A stretch of DNA of 64,000 bases from Ceratorhiza oryzae-sativae. Its lineage: Eukaryota > Basidiomycota > Agaricomycetes > Cantharellales > Ceratobasidiaceae. Made by a program: the position numbers and the translations under genes. Where the stretch lies: assembly GCA_030998015.1 (NCBI GenBank), contig JARWMV010000030.1:124001-188000 (forward strand), in the 5' to 3' direction. The notes under the pieces were generated by a model. That model was not told the origin of the DNA. It saw nothing but the letters and a program-made list of their open reading frames with translations, and searched no databases. Below are positions 23,191 through 34,605 of this stretch, piece by piece (within the stretch, counting starts at the first letter, position 1; each line of letters begins with the position of its first letter).

Positions 23191-26100
23191 TCAACGTGCT
23201 TCAGGGGCAACGAGCCATATATTCGGTCTCCGGTTGCGAACTCGAACCCATATCATCCAGGCAATCAGTATAAGAGCCATCCCACCAAATACCACGCCAA
23301 TTATCCCCCCAACCGATAATTTGCGGTTTGGTCTGCCTCCAGCGGGATCTTTGATGGGCGCATCACTGTACCCAGCGAAAGCTTAGCAATCAATGTTTTC
23401 GAGGCCCCACTATATCATAGGGATCAGCATGGTAGACGAAGATCCGGTAGTTCACGGTGGCTCCGTGCGGTGCCGAAGTGGTACGGTGCTGGAATATTCC
23501 AGAGGCCATTTGAAATTCACCGTACCGTACCGCGAACCGTGCGGTTGTACCGGGCCAAGCCGCGGTGCTGACTCATATAAGCGCTGGCGCACATTATTTG
23601 TGGATAGCTAAAACCCGAGGGCAAGTACGTCGGCCTTGAGTTCAGTAAGCGAATCTACAGAATTCTGGGACATTCGTACAGCCGCGTTGGCCTCTCTCGG
23701 TGTATATAAGGCGTGTAATTGCAGATGGAATCAGCTCCTAACTACCCCTATTACTTGCACGATTGAGCTTTCAATGCCAACTGTCCTCTCAAAACCTGTC
23801 GTACCTCCCGGAGAATGGCCATCCTCTAAGAAGCGTAGAGGCTTGAACTCCCTGTCCGATTTGGCTGCTTGGAACTATTCTGACCAAGAAATAATAGGTA
23901 CGTATGCAAACAACCTTGATGTCATTAGCACCGCGGCTTTACTCATGGCTTTATGTGTCGTAGAAGCGGCAGAGGAGACCTGGAGATCTGTAGCTTACAG
24001 TCACTACAGAGTCGAACTGTGCCGCATATATAACAATCAAGTTGATCCGCCGGCGCCTCAGCAAATGTGGTTCAGGTTTATGTGTAAATACAACAACCCC
24101 GACCATAAGCCTCACTATCGGGCTCGGACTAGGACAGGTGATGGTACTACGCCACTGCGTGAGGGCCTCGAAAAGTGCAATTCAAAACGCTCGGCTACAT
24201 CGACAACCAACTTGAGTTTATCCGAGACCTCTCCCTTGCCATATTCCGAGGCAAAGCATAGAGCAATACTCGCACTATGGAGCGCAAGCTCCCACCGTTC
24301 ATTCGAGTCACTCACCGACGAGTTTCACCGCATGGAAGTCGACTACTTGCGCCTGGGAACCACCTTACCTTCATCGTCTACCTTGTCTCGAGATGTCCGG
24401 CTTGTGCATGCCAGTTATGCCCCACATATTCGAACATATTTTCAGGTATGAATTTCGTCCTCCATGCAGCTATTAGCTTATTTACCGATATTGTTGATAG
24501 AGCATACAGTCCGCAGTTCATCTAGCAATCAACAGATGGACAAACCCTATTTCGGAGTCTTACCTGGGTGTGGTAGTTGTCTGGTTCGATGAAATGAAGA
24601 TGCATCGATGCATCCTTGAGTTTATCAGGTAACTGCTCATAAGATGTGCGCATATATGGATTCAAATGACTTACTCACTGTCGTTAGGTTAACATCCGCT
24701 CATACCGGTGAATACCTAGCCACTGAGCTCGCTTCATGCCTTCGTCGATATGGACTCGAGGGCAAGGTATGTAAATAACTATGTAGTGACAATGGATCAC
24801 CATATTAACAACAATCAGATTCTCGCAGCGGCGCTTGACAATGCCAGCAATAACCTCACCATGGTCCGTATCTTGAAAATAAGATCAAGGGATTCTTGGG
24901 AGAGCGATCATATGTGCGGTGCCTTGCGCATATAATCAATCTGATGGCCAAGGTAAGCCATACTGTATAGTTAATACATTCAAAAATGATATATATTAAT
25001 TTCTAACTTCTTCAGGCATTCATGCTCCCGTTTTCACGGCCATCTAAGTGGACAAAACAGGTACTCAATTGCAACAAGACGGAAGGGCCACCTAAATTGC
25101 CCATGCGACCAATACAAGAGTTTTTACAGTTACAACAGACTGAGATCGGTACTGAGAATGAAGAACTAGATTCGCCAACCTCAGCGGAAGTTGACGAGTC
25201 GGAATTTGAACACAATACTCTAGTAGCCCAGGAAAGTGTAGTAAAGGCAATTGAGCAATTGTATGCTCACTATGGGATTGCTCCAACCAAACCACAGCTG
25301 CAGAGTGCGCAGGATATTATGCCGAAGGCAGGTTTTTTGGTTGTCACCTTGAGTCCATAAATGACTTCCATGATAGGTTGCTGGTCTAGCTCGCTGTGTC
25401 GATGAGTCAACGTCACTCACAATCAGCTTCCATGAAGCGATCTCGCTTTTCCCAGCACTCAAGGAATCAGGACGAAAATCACTCTCCCGACGTGTACCGA
25501 CACGGTGGAGCTCTGATCAACACGCATTGGATGACCATATTCACCTTCGACAGCCAGTTCAGTGGCTTACTGCCCAGCCTGACTTGAAGCTCCAGTGATT
25601 TTGCTTGAAGGAAGAGCAGTGGCTGCTTGCCGACGAGTTAAATGAAGTGCTTGAGGTGAGTGTTGCTCCTGTAGTTTGCATGTATCACTTTAACGCATAC
25701 ATACAGGTTTTCGAGGTTCCGACCCTACATTTCTCTGCAGGAAGTGTCCCACTAGTCCATGAAACACTCCCAAAACTGGTGGAGCTGAAAGAAACTCTCG
25801 AGATGATGAGAGATAGCTCTGATATCAGTCCTGTAACTCGAGTTGGCGCCCAGGCAGCGCTGAATGTCTATGATAAGTACATGGATAACATGAGTATATG
25901 CGAAGTCTATTTCATTTCGCTTGGTGAGTTAACATTACTTTGTGTACTATATGCGCTGGTTTAAACTGTTTTTTTTTTTTTTTGTTTCAGTCATGTGTCC
26001 AGACGTTAAAATGAACTGGCTCTGCAAGCATTACACAAGCCAATCTGTGGAAAGGATTCGTCAGATGGTGTGCACTCGATTTCACATTGTCAATTCGTCA

Positions 26101-28043
26101 GCAGACTCCAAGCCTGTAGTCTCTGACAAACCCGCTGGCAAGGTATTTATAAATATATCAATACCACTCAACATCCATTCTTCATCCTAACATCCGCTCT
26201 GTAGGCTACAAACTGCTGGATTCGGCCATCGACTACATCGAATCACGCTCATAAGGACTCGATCGAAGCCTACCTTGAAGATGAGGTTATTTCGTTGGCA
26301 GGCTATGGTGGATTATTGCCTTATTGGTCTAGCATGCTTGAAACGACGCCGCACTTAGCTCGGTTTGCACTCAATTACCTCACAGCCCCGGGTAAGTTGA
26401 TTTGGCAAACAAGTCCTATGCATATATCTTACAATTCTACCAAGCGACTTCAGTAGACGTTGAGTGTGCCTTTTCTGCTGGTCGTTTGACCGTTAATCAC
26501 CTACAGCATAATATGTCCGCGCAAACGTTTGAGGCCAAGATGGCTCTTGGATCCTGGTACGGCACTCCGCTACTGCCAGAGATTGACCAGATTGCATCTA
26601 TCATCTCGGAAGCGATGTAACACTACATTTAATTGATTCATGATTCTATGTCTTAAATATAACTATATGACTCATATTCACGGACCACCACAGGGCACTG
26701 CGAAGGCACCGACTGGAACCGTTTACCATGCGGTAAATTTGCAATTATACCGGAGTCTACCGGAACTTACGTAACTACCGCGGTAAATACCACGAAGGCT
26801 ACCGGACCTACCATGCTGATCCCTACTATATCACTGACCTCGGCAAATATTTGAAAAAATCAATTGTCATATTATTTCCTGTTGTTCCATCATGAGTTAC
26901 TGTGACTACATGAGAACCAGGTGATAGGTTGGTCTTGTTCCATGCGAGGTGTTGAGTCCGTAGCTGAGACCTATCAGTGGCGTTTCAATTCGTGGACGCA
27001 TAAAAGCTTACCCCGCTGTTCTCTGTAGGTGCCGTATTGATTCTCTCGCTCGGAAATCCATCAATGCTGACTGTAATAAAGGCGTTTCCGGGTTCGTATG
27101 TAGAGAAGAGCCAAGCTGCCGTTCCATTGAAGGTAAAGATGCATTGGTCTCCTGGTGTGTTGGTTGTCTGGATCGAGCCTTGAAAATAAGGGTATTGGCT
27201 TGGATCATCATACTGGGTCGTCATAAAAATGTGATTCGTAATCCAAGTATAGGATGACTCACAGCCAATTGCCAGTTAAATCCCACATATTGGATGGATT
27301 GGTCCTGGTTATTGACTACCATCGCGCTTGGTGGTATACCTCCTGCAGCACTACAAGAGTGTCAAAGCTGTCAAACAACTCGAACCTCCCTGCTCGAATC
27401 AAGTACTTACGGCCCAAATTCGGCTGGTATAATATCAGTTTGCCCTTGACTAGGCATCACCCTTTGTATCAGATTAGTCTCTGGATAGTTTATACAACAC
27501 AGCCGGTGCACATACGCAAGAAAATCTAGTCCTACTTCGGCTCCGCTCTGGTTGCAAATCACAAGCTGGTGGTCTCGATCATCGAGTCCAGCCCAGGACC
27601 ACAGCATTTGCTGAAACTGTCGATACCTTGTTTCGGACACTCCACTGACCGTGGAGACTTGTCCTTCGACGCCGTCTAAAGTGACGGATATTGGTCCACC
27701 CGTTGGCGATTTGTCCCCATAGTACTGAATGGAGCTTCCTAGAACCCGATGGTTATTGTCGCGTTAGTATAAATCCACACCGCAAAGTACAAATGCCACC
27801 TCTGAAGAAGAACACGACGCAAGCGCCCACTGTGCTGGTAACATGATATGTTCCAAGATAACGCTTGGTCGAAAAATTCGTATTGTTGTTGTTGCTACTG
27901 CTCCACTCTCCTGACCTATATTGAAGGCCGTTGGGGGTTTGGAGCGAGTAAGTGTAAGTATCGTCGATCCGGACGATATTTTGACAGGCAACATATGGGA
28001 GGAGAAAGCAAAATGCTAGCGCAAGCGCCGGTAGCACCGTCAT
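23191..28043 (-). CDS. array copy F: two-module membrane protein whose intron carries a hAT transposon
   Basis: The ATG at 28043 starts MTVLPALALAFCFLLPYVAC (signal peptide). Module 1: VRIDDTYTYSLQTPNGLQY, FFFRG, intron, QYYGDKSPTGGP, LLWS-like MLWSWAGLDDRDHQLVI, GLDFLA, intron, VMPSQGQTDIIP. Module 2: DQSIQYVGFNW, TTNTPGDQCIFTFNGTAAW, SIDGFP, WNKTNLSPGSHVVTVTHDG, DFFKYLP. The next donor (GTCAGT, at about 26843) and its acceptor (GGGTACAG, near 23370) enclose the whole 3408-bp hAT element. Joining CCGAG to TGATGCG keeps phase and gives the linker, helix (VGGIIGVVFGGMALILIAW) and a short tail ending VAPEAR, with TGA at 23191. The protein is therefore still encodable if the 3.4-kb intron is spliced. 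Confidence 0.7.
23410..23417. repeat. hAT target-site duplication, left copy
   Basis: CTATATCA directly before the left terminal repeat; the same eight bases follow the right terminal repeat at 26826-26833. Confidence 0.95.
23418..26825 (+). mobile_element. complete hAT-family transposon, 3408 bp
   Basis: The 18-bp perfect terminal inverted repeats TAGGGATCAGCATGGTAG occur at 23418-23435 and inverted at 26808-26825. They are flanked by the 8-bp target duplication CTATATCA, as expected for hAT elements. Subterminal zones contain repeated ACCG/CGGT motifs on both sides. The interior encodes a spliced hAT transposase on the plus strand, opposite to its host gene. Intact ends argue for a fairly recent arrival, but the transposase is broken. 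Confidence 0.97.
23774..26620 (+). pseudogene. hAT transposase with a substituted catalytic residue and an in-frame stop
   Basis: Blocks in order: basic SSKKRRG near the N-terminus, then HLAINRWTNPISESYLGVVV (RNase H-fold start), RCILEFIRLTSAHTGEYLA, ALDNASNNLTMV, RCLAHIINLMAKAF, VPTRWSSDQHALDDHI and EEQWLLADEL. The C-terminal dimerisation region has SVDVECAFSAGRLTVNHL and TAA at 26620. Several short introns separate them. In active hAT enzymes the first block has Asp before the GW/RW-T motif; here it is Asn. An in-frame TGA lies at 25596-25598 between LKLQ and FCLKEEQW, with coding continuing on both sides. The first ATG in frame is 23774; open frame extends upstream to 23636 without ATG. 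The element is probably no longer autonomous. Confidence 0.85.
26826..26833. repeat. hAT target-site duplication, right copy
   Basis: CTATATCA following the right terminal repeat. The eight bases lie 3 nt past the host splice donor side of the intron in gene F (read on the minus strand, near GTCAGTGATATAG). Confidence 0.95.
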
Positions 28044-28827
28044 CGCACCAAGCCAGTTTGACAATGAAGGGTTGAATAATTCGGAAAGGGGGACAGCGCC
28101 CTACCGAGAGGCAGCCCAAAGTTGTCCTGTTATCCTTACACGAGGGCGTCATCGCTTCGATATGACACCGAAACCTATTCCGTTTGGACTTGCGTGCAAT
28201 GCTAGCCCCTTGACGTTGAGGCGCTTGGGTGACAGGATGGGCGGTTTTAGCCGTTGGGCGCAGTCATTATTATTGAGGTCCCCTTGGATGGGTCGAATGT
28301 AGCCCAACTGGATTTTATTTCATCAAACTCGGTTTGACGAACTATAACGGGATGCGCAGCAATCATTCCGCGCTCGATAGTGGCATTGATAAAGCAACCG
28401 GCGCTCGCCTAAGGGCTGCGCTGCAACTGTAATATTCTAACACAGTATATAACCAACGCATTGCATTTGGATGATTTGCTGGCCTTGATAATTTCATTAA
28501 GTGGAAAGCTCGGGTTTATCGATTGCCCTAAAGCGGCACTCGGCTTACACGTACTCTTGGAGTCGGCGAGCCCGTCCCGTCATGTTGGATAGCATATATG
28601 CGCGGTGCTAGGTATGAGACCCTACGAGCCGAGCGCCCGAGCTGTACTGTCGCCTTATCCGACGTGGTTTTTTGCGCCAGGCGTCAAACCGCCGGAAGAA
28701 TCTGTGCGATCAATTTTGTCCGTACGCAGTTTGAGCCTTTACTTTTTGCCGCTGGGAATATACAATAAATATTCATTCTACAGGTTTGAGATGCAAATAG
28801 ATAGCGGCAAAAGTACTTTGTACCGTT
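28044..28827. other. intergenic between copies F and G
   Basis: No supported gene. Open frames at 28072-28302 and 28605-28919 show no motif. Confidence 0.4.
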
Positions 28828-30186
28828 TCAAACTACAGACACAGCGAGTAGAACTCCAAATACGACCCAAGCCAAAGTTCCCGATGGGTAGTAGTCGTGT
28901 TTTCCACTCGAAACGCTGATGTACCAGAATAAGTATACGGGATGCGGTATGGTCGCATCGCCAGCGCCATCAGCATAACTGCAAAGACTTGCCTCGGTAA
29001 GATCTTGAAAAAGTCAAGGCCCATCTGATCCCCGCTCGCCCCCGCATGTGTCAGTGTCACGACGTGTGTGCCGCTGCGCATACCGGTTTTACTCCAAGTC
29101 AATCGTTGGTTGCGCTAGGGGATTTAACGTAATCGTATGCGGACGTTCTTGGGAGAATGACTTACCCATGTATCGTTCATTGGGCTTGTACTTATAAGTT
29201 CAGCAGGCTCGTTATCGACTGCAATGCTGACCAGCGCATTTCCAGGCTGCCAATCTGTAAAGTACCAAATGGCAGTTCCGTTGAAGGTAAAAGTGCATTG
29301 ATCCCCAGGTGTATCCGTTAGGTGTGTTGTTCCTTGAAAGTATGCGTACTGTCCATTGTCACTCGACTAAAATGGTGTAAGCAAAGGGTTCGAAATAGCA
29401 GGCTCATGCGTACTGATAATTGCCAGCCAAATCCTGTATATGAGACTGCTTCGTCTAAATCGTCTATAACAATGGCGTCTGGGGATACACCCGCAGCACC
29501 TCTGAAGGACGCTGGTGTTCAAGAAGATAACAAGGTTGGTTGAGATCACTCACGGTCCATAATTTATAGGAGATATGTCACTGGAACCCTCTGGAGGAGT
29601 GATTCTGAGGCGAGTCGGAGTAAACTAAACACACATTTGCCACAACTGGGGTAGAGTGACCTACTCAAAGAAATCCAGTCCGGTCTCCTCACCATCCCCC
29701 GCGTTAAGGATGACAACTTGATGTCCATCATTGTCTAGACCAGTCCACGACCACAGTTGCCTCTTGAATTGATACTGGCCGCTCTCGGATAAACTGGATA
29801 TATTGGAGACATGCCCCCCTGTGCCGTCTAAAATGATAGTCGCTGGACCTCCAGTCGGTGACTCGTCGGCATAGCAAGAGATAGCGCTTCCTGGTCAATG
29901 AAATGCTTACAGGCTATGTTCACGCGGCGGCATATTTCAGGGGCTCACCTCGAAAAAATAAGACCAAGGCGGCACCCTGTGTACGAGAAACATGGTAGGT
30001 TCCGTCGTTTCGATACGAGGCAAATTGAGGGCTACTATCATTCCAGCTTCCTGCCGTATATTGTATGCCAGTAGGGTTATCTAGTGAATAAACGAAGGAG
30101 TCGTCGATGCGGACGACATTTTGTGGGGCAGCAATCCCATAGGCAAAGAAAAAGAAAGCCACAACTAGTCTGCTGACAACTTTCAT
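28828..30186 (-). CDS. array copy G: two-module membrane protein with almost no tail
   Basis: The in-frame ATG at 30186 opens MKVVSRLVVAFFFFAYGIAA, a signal peptide. Module 1: VRIDDSFVYSLDNPTGIQY, FFRG, intron, CYADESPTGGP, RQLWSWTGLDNDGHQVVI, GLDFFE, intron, ITPPEGSSDISP. Module 2: IDDLDEAVSYTGFGW, TDTPGDQCTFTFNGTAIW, SIAVDNEP, TWSKTGMRSGTHVVTLTHAG, GLDFFKILP. The next exon junction works in the same phase as copy F only if a GC donor (CCGAG, then GCAAGT near 29000) is used, with acceptor CATCAG near 28925. The helix SGTLAWVVFGVLLAVSVV then runs straight into TGA at 28828. The protein would end inside or just after the membrane, either a truncation or a C-terminal signal for lipid anchoring. 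Confidence 0.65.
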
Positions 30187-32346
30187 AATCTCATCCACGT
30201 ATTGTAAACGGAATAAGGTGGATGAAAGATCAAACCTCCCAAAACACCCCTTTATTGATGCCTCGGCGCAACCTACGTATCACTTTGCCAAACGAATCTG
30301 CCCATTAGGAAAACTGAATGGCAAGATGACATGTCAGGTCGTACCAGTGCAGCGCTCGTTCGTGATGCTAGTGGCCCCAAGGTACAAGTTATCTCTGGTC
30401 GAATTGGAAATTGACTCGTTACCTCGTGGTTTGTGATCGGCCGATCCTTTGGAGATGTGTAGCTTTAGCCGCTTGAAGGATTGCACTCATGAAAAGTCCG
30501 TAGGAATACGTGTAACCTGTGGCTAAGAAAACCTCCGCCAATGTTTCTTGACATATGCTTAAGAGACTTGGTAAGGTATGAGGCAGATATCTGTTTAACA
30601 TCGCTTGGGCTGATATAAAAAACGTCAGCATGGCGCCCCATCGTGATCGCCAGAGCAATCTGAGAATAAGAAATAGAAACGACTAGTGGGTAGGAATGTT
30701 GAATTTACAATCATATGCGTGTATGTATGCGCATATTTGTTTCTGTTTCGTATCCCCCTCCCTGATATCATGCGCGAGTTCGCGGGAAACCCCTTTTCTC
30801 CTTCCTTAGTTCTCTACCTTCGTAGTTGAGCTAAGGTATCGTATTTTCTTTCTCTCCTCATGTATCCTATTCACACTGTACTCTGTAGTACGATTTGTAT
30901 CTTAGGTACAGTATATATAGTTCTCTACCTTCGTAGTTGAGCTAAGTACGATTTGTATCTTAGCCACGAGAAACCTCCCTGCGTGAGAAGGAAGCCATGT
31001 CGATCCAAGCAAGCCGCCTTGAAGCTTGAGGTCGAGATGGGGTGACGGTGAGGCTTGGGAGCGGAATGGCTGAAAGCTTGAGCGCGCGGGTTTATAATGA
31101 AATAGATACACGTAACTGGCTACACTACAATTAAATCATTTAAAGAAACCTTTGGGTTTTCATATGCCACTCAAGCCTCCGGTGCTTCTGTTAGCCAACC
31201 CAGAGCATATAATCAAAACCTTTCAGATTGCAGACTTCAAATAATATGGTACTTCTGGTCAAAACTCAGGCTGACTCGATTCCATTACTTCTTTTCAGGA
31301 CCATATTCTTATTTGGTAAAATTTGGGGCAGCGCAATCCGGTTTCAGCCCCTGTGACGACAATCACACAAGATAATGACCACATGCCAGCCATGGGGGTG
31401 ACTGGGGGTATACCCGGGGGTTGGTTATGTATGCTTGGTTGTGTTATCTCCCCGACAGCTCGCATCCACCTCTCTACGGGCGAGCTCCATGGTCTTCACC
31501 AAAAGCTCAACGGTGGGCTGAACGTCACCGATGATCGACGGGCTAGGGGACCTGATCTTAGAGATGTAAGCTATGCTGAGGAAGGAGAGGCCGAAGAGTC
31601 TAAGCCCTTCACAATGGAGTACGGCAAGCTGGCTGGACTCGAACTCCAACAATTACTATACCAGCACAGGTAGAATCGCAGCGAAACATGTGAATATCAG
31701 ATCGGTGTCCTCTGCCCTGTTCCACGTATATGTGAATGTATTCAATCCACAGGCTAGTAGTTTTCGAGGGTATCTCATGATCAATTGTATACTACATAAT
31801 CGGGGAAATTCGGGTGCCCACCTGCGTGAAGATTCGTCGAGATAGCCTGCCGAATTACCGCATAACTAGTCTTGGGACGGCGCTCTACCTTTCAATGACA
31901 AATTAAAAATGCGAGCGCTGCAGCCATATGCGAAGATACGATCACTATGAGGTAGTTGCAAGTATCCCGATTCTAAATTATCGCATATTACTCGACTCCT
32001 ACTGTAAATGGATTTTTGGTGATTTTGTTTCTAGGGGAAAAGGCAACATTACCGGCCGACGTCGGTCCTACTAAGATTTTCATAGCCCCAGCGGGGGCCG
32101 AGTAGAACTATCCAAGTTAGACTGTGAGTGGGACTGGAAGCACTAAGCACCATACTTGATTTTCCGCTTTTTGCTACGGATCGTGAGAAGAGGTGGTGCA
32201 AGCACTATTTGAAACCAAATTCCTCAAGCGCCGAGCGACTAGCTGGGGTTCTTAAAGGGTCCGCCGATGCATCGGCCGGTCCGGCACATTTTGTTGACTC
32301 GAGCCTCATTCGCTGGCACTCAACTTCTACCCAGTTTTGCTTCGAA
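30187..32346. other. intergenic between the array and the aspartokinase gene
   Basis: Contains the short repeats at 30808-30963. The region 31323-31673 is open on both strands but shows nothing I recognise. Confidence 0.4.
30808..30963. repeat. paired short direct repeats
   Basis: A 28-bp unit starting AGTTCTCTACCTTCGTAG occurs at 30808-30835 and 30919-30946. An 18-bp unit GTACGATTTGTATCTTAG occurs at 30888-30905 and 30946-30963. In the first occurrence the two units are 52 bp apart; in the second they abut. Within the 28-bp unit CTACCTTCGTAG is itself partly palindromic. Confidence 0.9.
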
Positions 32347-34605
32347 ATGTCTCTGCTGCAGAATCCAGAATCTAAAAATGCGCGCTGGGTTATCCAGAAG
32401 TTTGGTGGAACAAGCGTTGGAAAGTTTGCTGCGAAAATTGCTGAAGAGGTCGTTCCGTGCGTATCATGCTCTCATACCGTATGCAGGCTCTAGAATCACC
32501 CCCCTCCTCTCCAAGCGTAGAGCATACCTCACAGAGGACAAGGTAGCCCTGGTTTGTTCTGCTCGATCTGGCTCAACAAAAGCCTTGGGAACGACCAACC
32601 TGCTGCTCAAGGCGGCCGCTGAGGCGCTGCGACAACCGGCGACGGGCGGGCTTACTCCAACTCGAAGTCCATCGGTATCGAGCTCAAGTGGGCTTCCATG
32701 GAGCCCAACACCTCGACATATTTCTCACCCTCATACCCCATCCCATTCTCGCGCGGGATCTCCCGGGAGTGGCCTGGACAAATTAGCAGCACGCACAGAA
32801 TCGGGTTCCCCGCCGCGTGAGCCATCGTCACCTCAACATCACGTATCAAGCACTCCTGCGCCAATTTCGTTTGCTCGTACGGTCGATCTAATTCGGACTG
32901 AGCACATCGCTGCGGCTCGAGAGCTCATTCGTGATTCTGATTTGCTACGTGAACTTGAAGACGAGATTCTACGTGACTGCGAGGGTCTTCGCGCGTTTCT
33001 CGGTGCGGCGCAGCTTATTGAAGAGATCTCTGCCAGAAGCAAAGACAGCATCCTGGGTGTCGGAGAGCGATTGGCGTGCAAACTGGTTGCGACTGTACTG
33101 CGAGATCGAGTTAGTCGCTTACTTTCTTGATCTGGTCAGGCGCATTAATATTTTCGATAGGGGGTTGACGCAGAGTTCGTTTCACTCGAATCCATCGTCC
33201 CAGCTTATGATGGAGATACGGATGGTAACAATGTACAACTAGATCAAGCATTTTACGACTCAGTAGCCAAGGCTGTGGGCGAACGCCTTGAGCAATGTGG
33301 TCGTAGAGTTCCAGTCGTCACAGGTATGCCCATTGGTCCGATTAAGCTTGCTTACACTGATATCTTGTCTCTACTCATCAAAAAATTGGTTGCATATGAC
33401 TGCCTCGGTTCTTGCTCATTACTTCATTCTCCACCTCGGTTGCGCCCATATGAACAGGATTCTTTGGCCCGGTTCCTGGATCTCTCCTTGCCCAGATAGG
33501 TCGGGGTTACACAGACCTTCTGGCTGCACTCGCTGCTGTGGGCACTCACGCTCGCGAACTCCAGATATGGAAAGAGGTTGATGGAATATTCACAGCTGAT
33601 CCCCGAAAGGTTAGTTCTTGACCTGACCCTTTCTGGCGACCTCTCATTTCGACCCGGAATGACAGGTTCCTACCGCTCGCTTACTTGAACGCATCTCACC
33701 CGACGAGGCCGCCGAGCTTACTTATTATGGCTCCGAAGTCATCCATCCATTTACGATGGCACAAGCCATTCGCGCGCACATCCCCATTCGTATCAAGAAT
33801 GTCGAACGTCCCTCTGGTGATGGAACAGTCGTCGATCCAGACCCTGATGCTCTCGATGGAATCGTGCCTGATACACCCAAAAGCCGGGGTCCGGTTAACC
33901 TCCCGGGTGCCGGACCTGCCCATCCAGACACTCCAAACGGTAAATTCAATGGATACACCCCAAAATCATCAACGCAGAGGCTGCCGACGGCCGTCACCAT
34001 AAAAGAACACATCCTCGTTCTCAACGTCCGATCAAACCGCAAGACGCGTTCGCACGGATTCTTGGCACGCGTATTCGGTGCACTCGACAGGCACGGTGTG
34101 GTTGTGGATCTGATCTCCACAAGCGAGGTCCACGTTAGCATGGCGATCGCGGCCGAACCGATCTCGGTCGGGAATGCTCCCTCTGCGGTTACGCTTGGTG
34201 ACGAAGATGGAGTCGTTGTCCCAGCCGGGACACCTCGGCCCATCGTGCGGGTCCTCCAGGAACTTCATGCAACGAAGACGTGCACACTCTCTGTTCATCC
34301 CGGCATGGCGATTCTGTCGCTGGTAGGCAGGCAGATGCGTCATAGTGTTGGTGTCGCTGGTCGGATGTTTGATACGCTTGCCAAGGGTGGGGTCAATATC
34401 GAAATGATCTCGCAAGGAGCCAGTGAAATCAATATTAGTTGCGTTATCGAGGTGAGCCACATGTACTTGATTTGAGGAATTAGGCTGACGTTTTGGTTCC
34501 GAACAGGGGCGAGATGCTGTCAAGGCGTTAAACTTGATACACCAGGGACTCTTGCTGGTGAGAGGCGACGGAGTTGGGGGAAGGGGTGAGATATTAACGC
34601 TGTAG
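32347..34605 (+). CDS. HOM3: aspartate kinase (HOM3 type)
   Basis: Phosphorylates aspartate, the first step from aspartate to homoserine, threonine and methionine; cytosolic. Six exons join in phase: 32347-32456, 32494-33109, 33161-33323, 33458-33609, 33666-34451 and 34507-34605 (641 residues). The kinase opens with VIQKFGGTSVGKF, followed by ALVCSARSGSTKALGTT, VGERLACKL, VVTGFFG, GRGYTDLLAALAA, KEVDGIFTADPRK, ELTYYGSEVIHPFTM and IPIRIKN. Two ACT domains follow: RSHGFLARVFGALDRHGVVV with DLISTSEVHVSM, and VGVAGRMFDTLAKGGVNIEM with ISQGASEINISCVIE; these are the threonine-feedback region in yeast. A Ser/Pro/His-rich insert of roughly 85 residues (32650-32870) sits after LLLKAAAEAL. This is the best-supported gene in the window. 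Confidence 0.95.

Noticed and set aside
23156..23386. Plus-strand frame next to the transposon
   Set aside because: Shadow of the minus-strand membrane exon of copy F.
30808..30963. Possible CRISPR-like spaced repeats
   Set aside because: Only two copies of each unit, irregular spacing, and a eukaryotic setting.
31323..31673. Both strands open for 75-116 residues
   Set aside because: Neither strand shows a motif; could be an exon, but nothing supports a choice.
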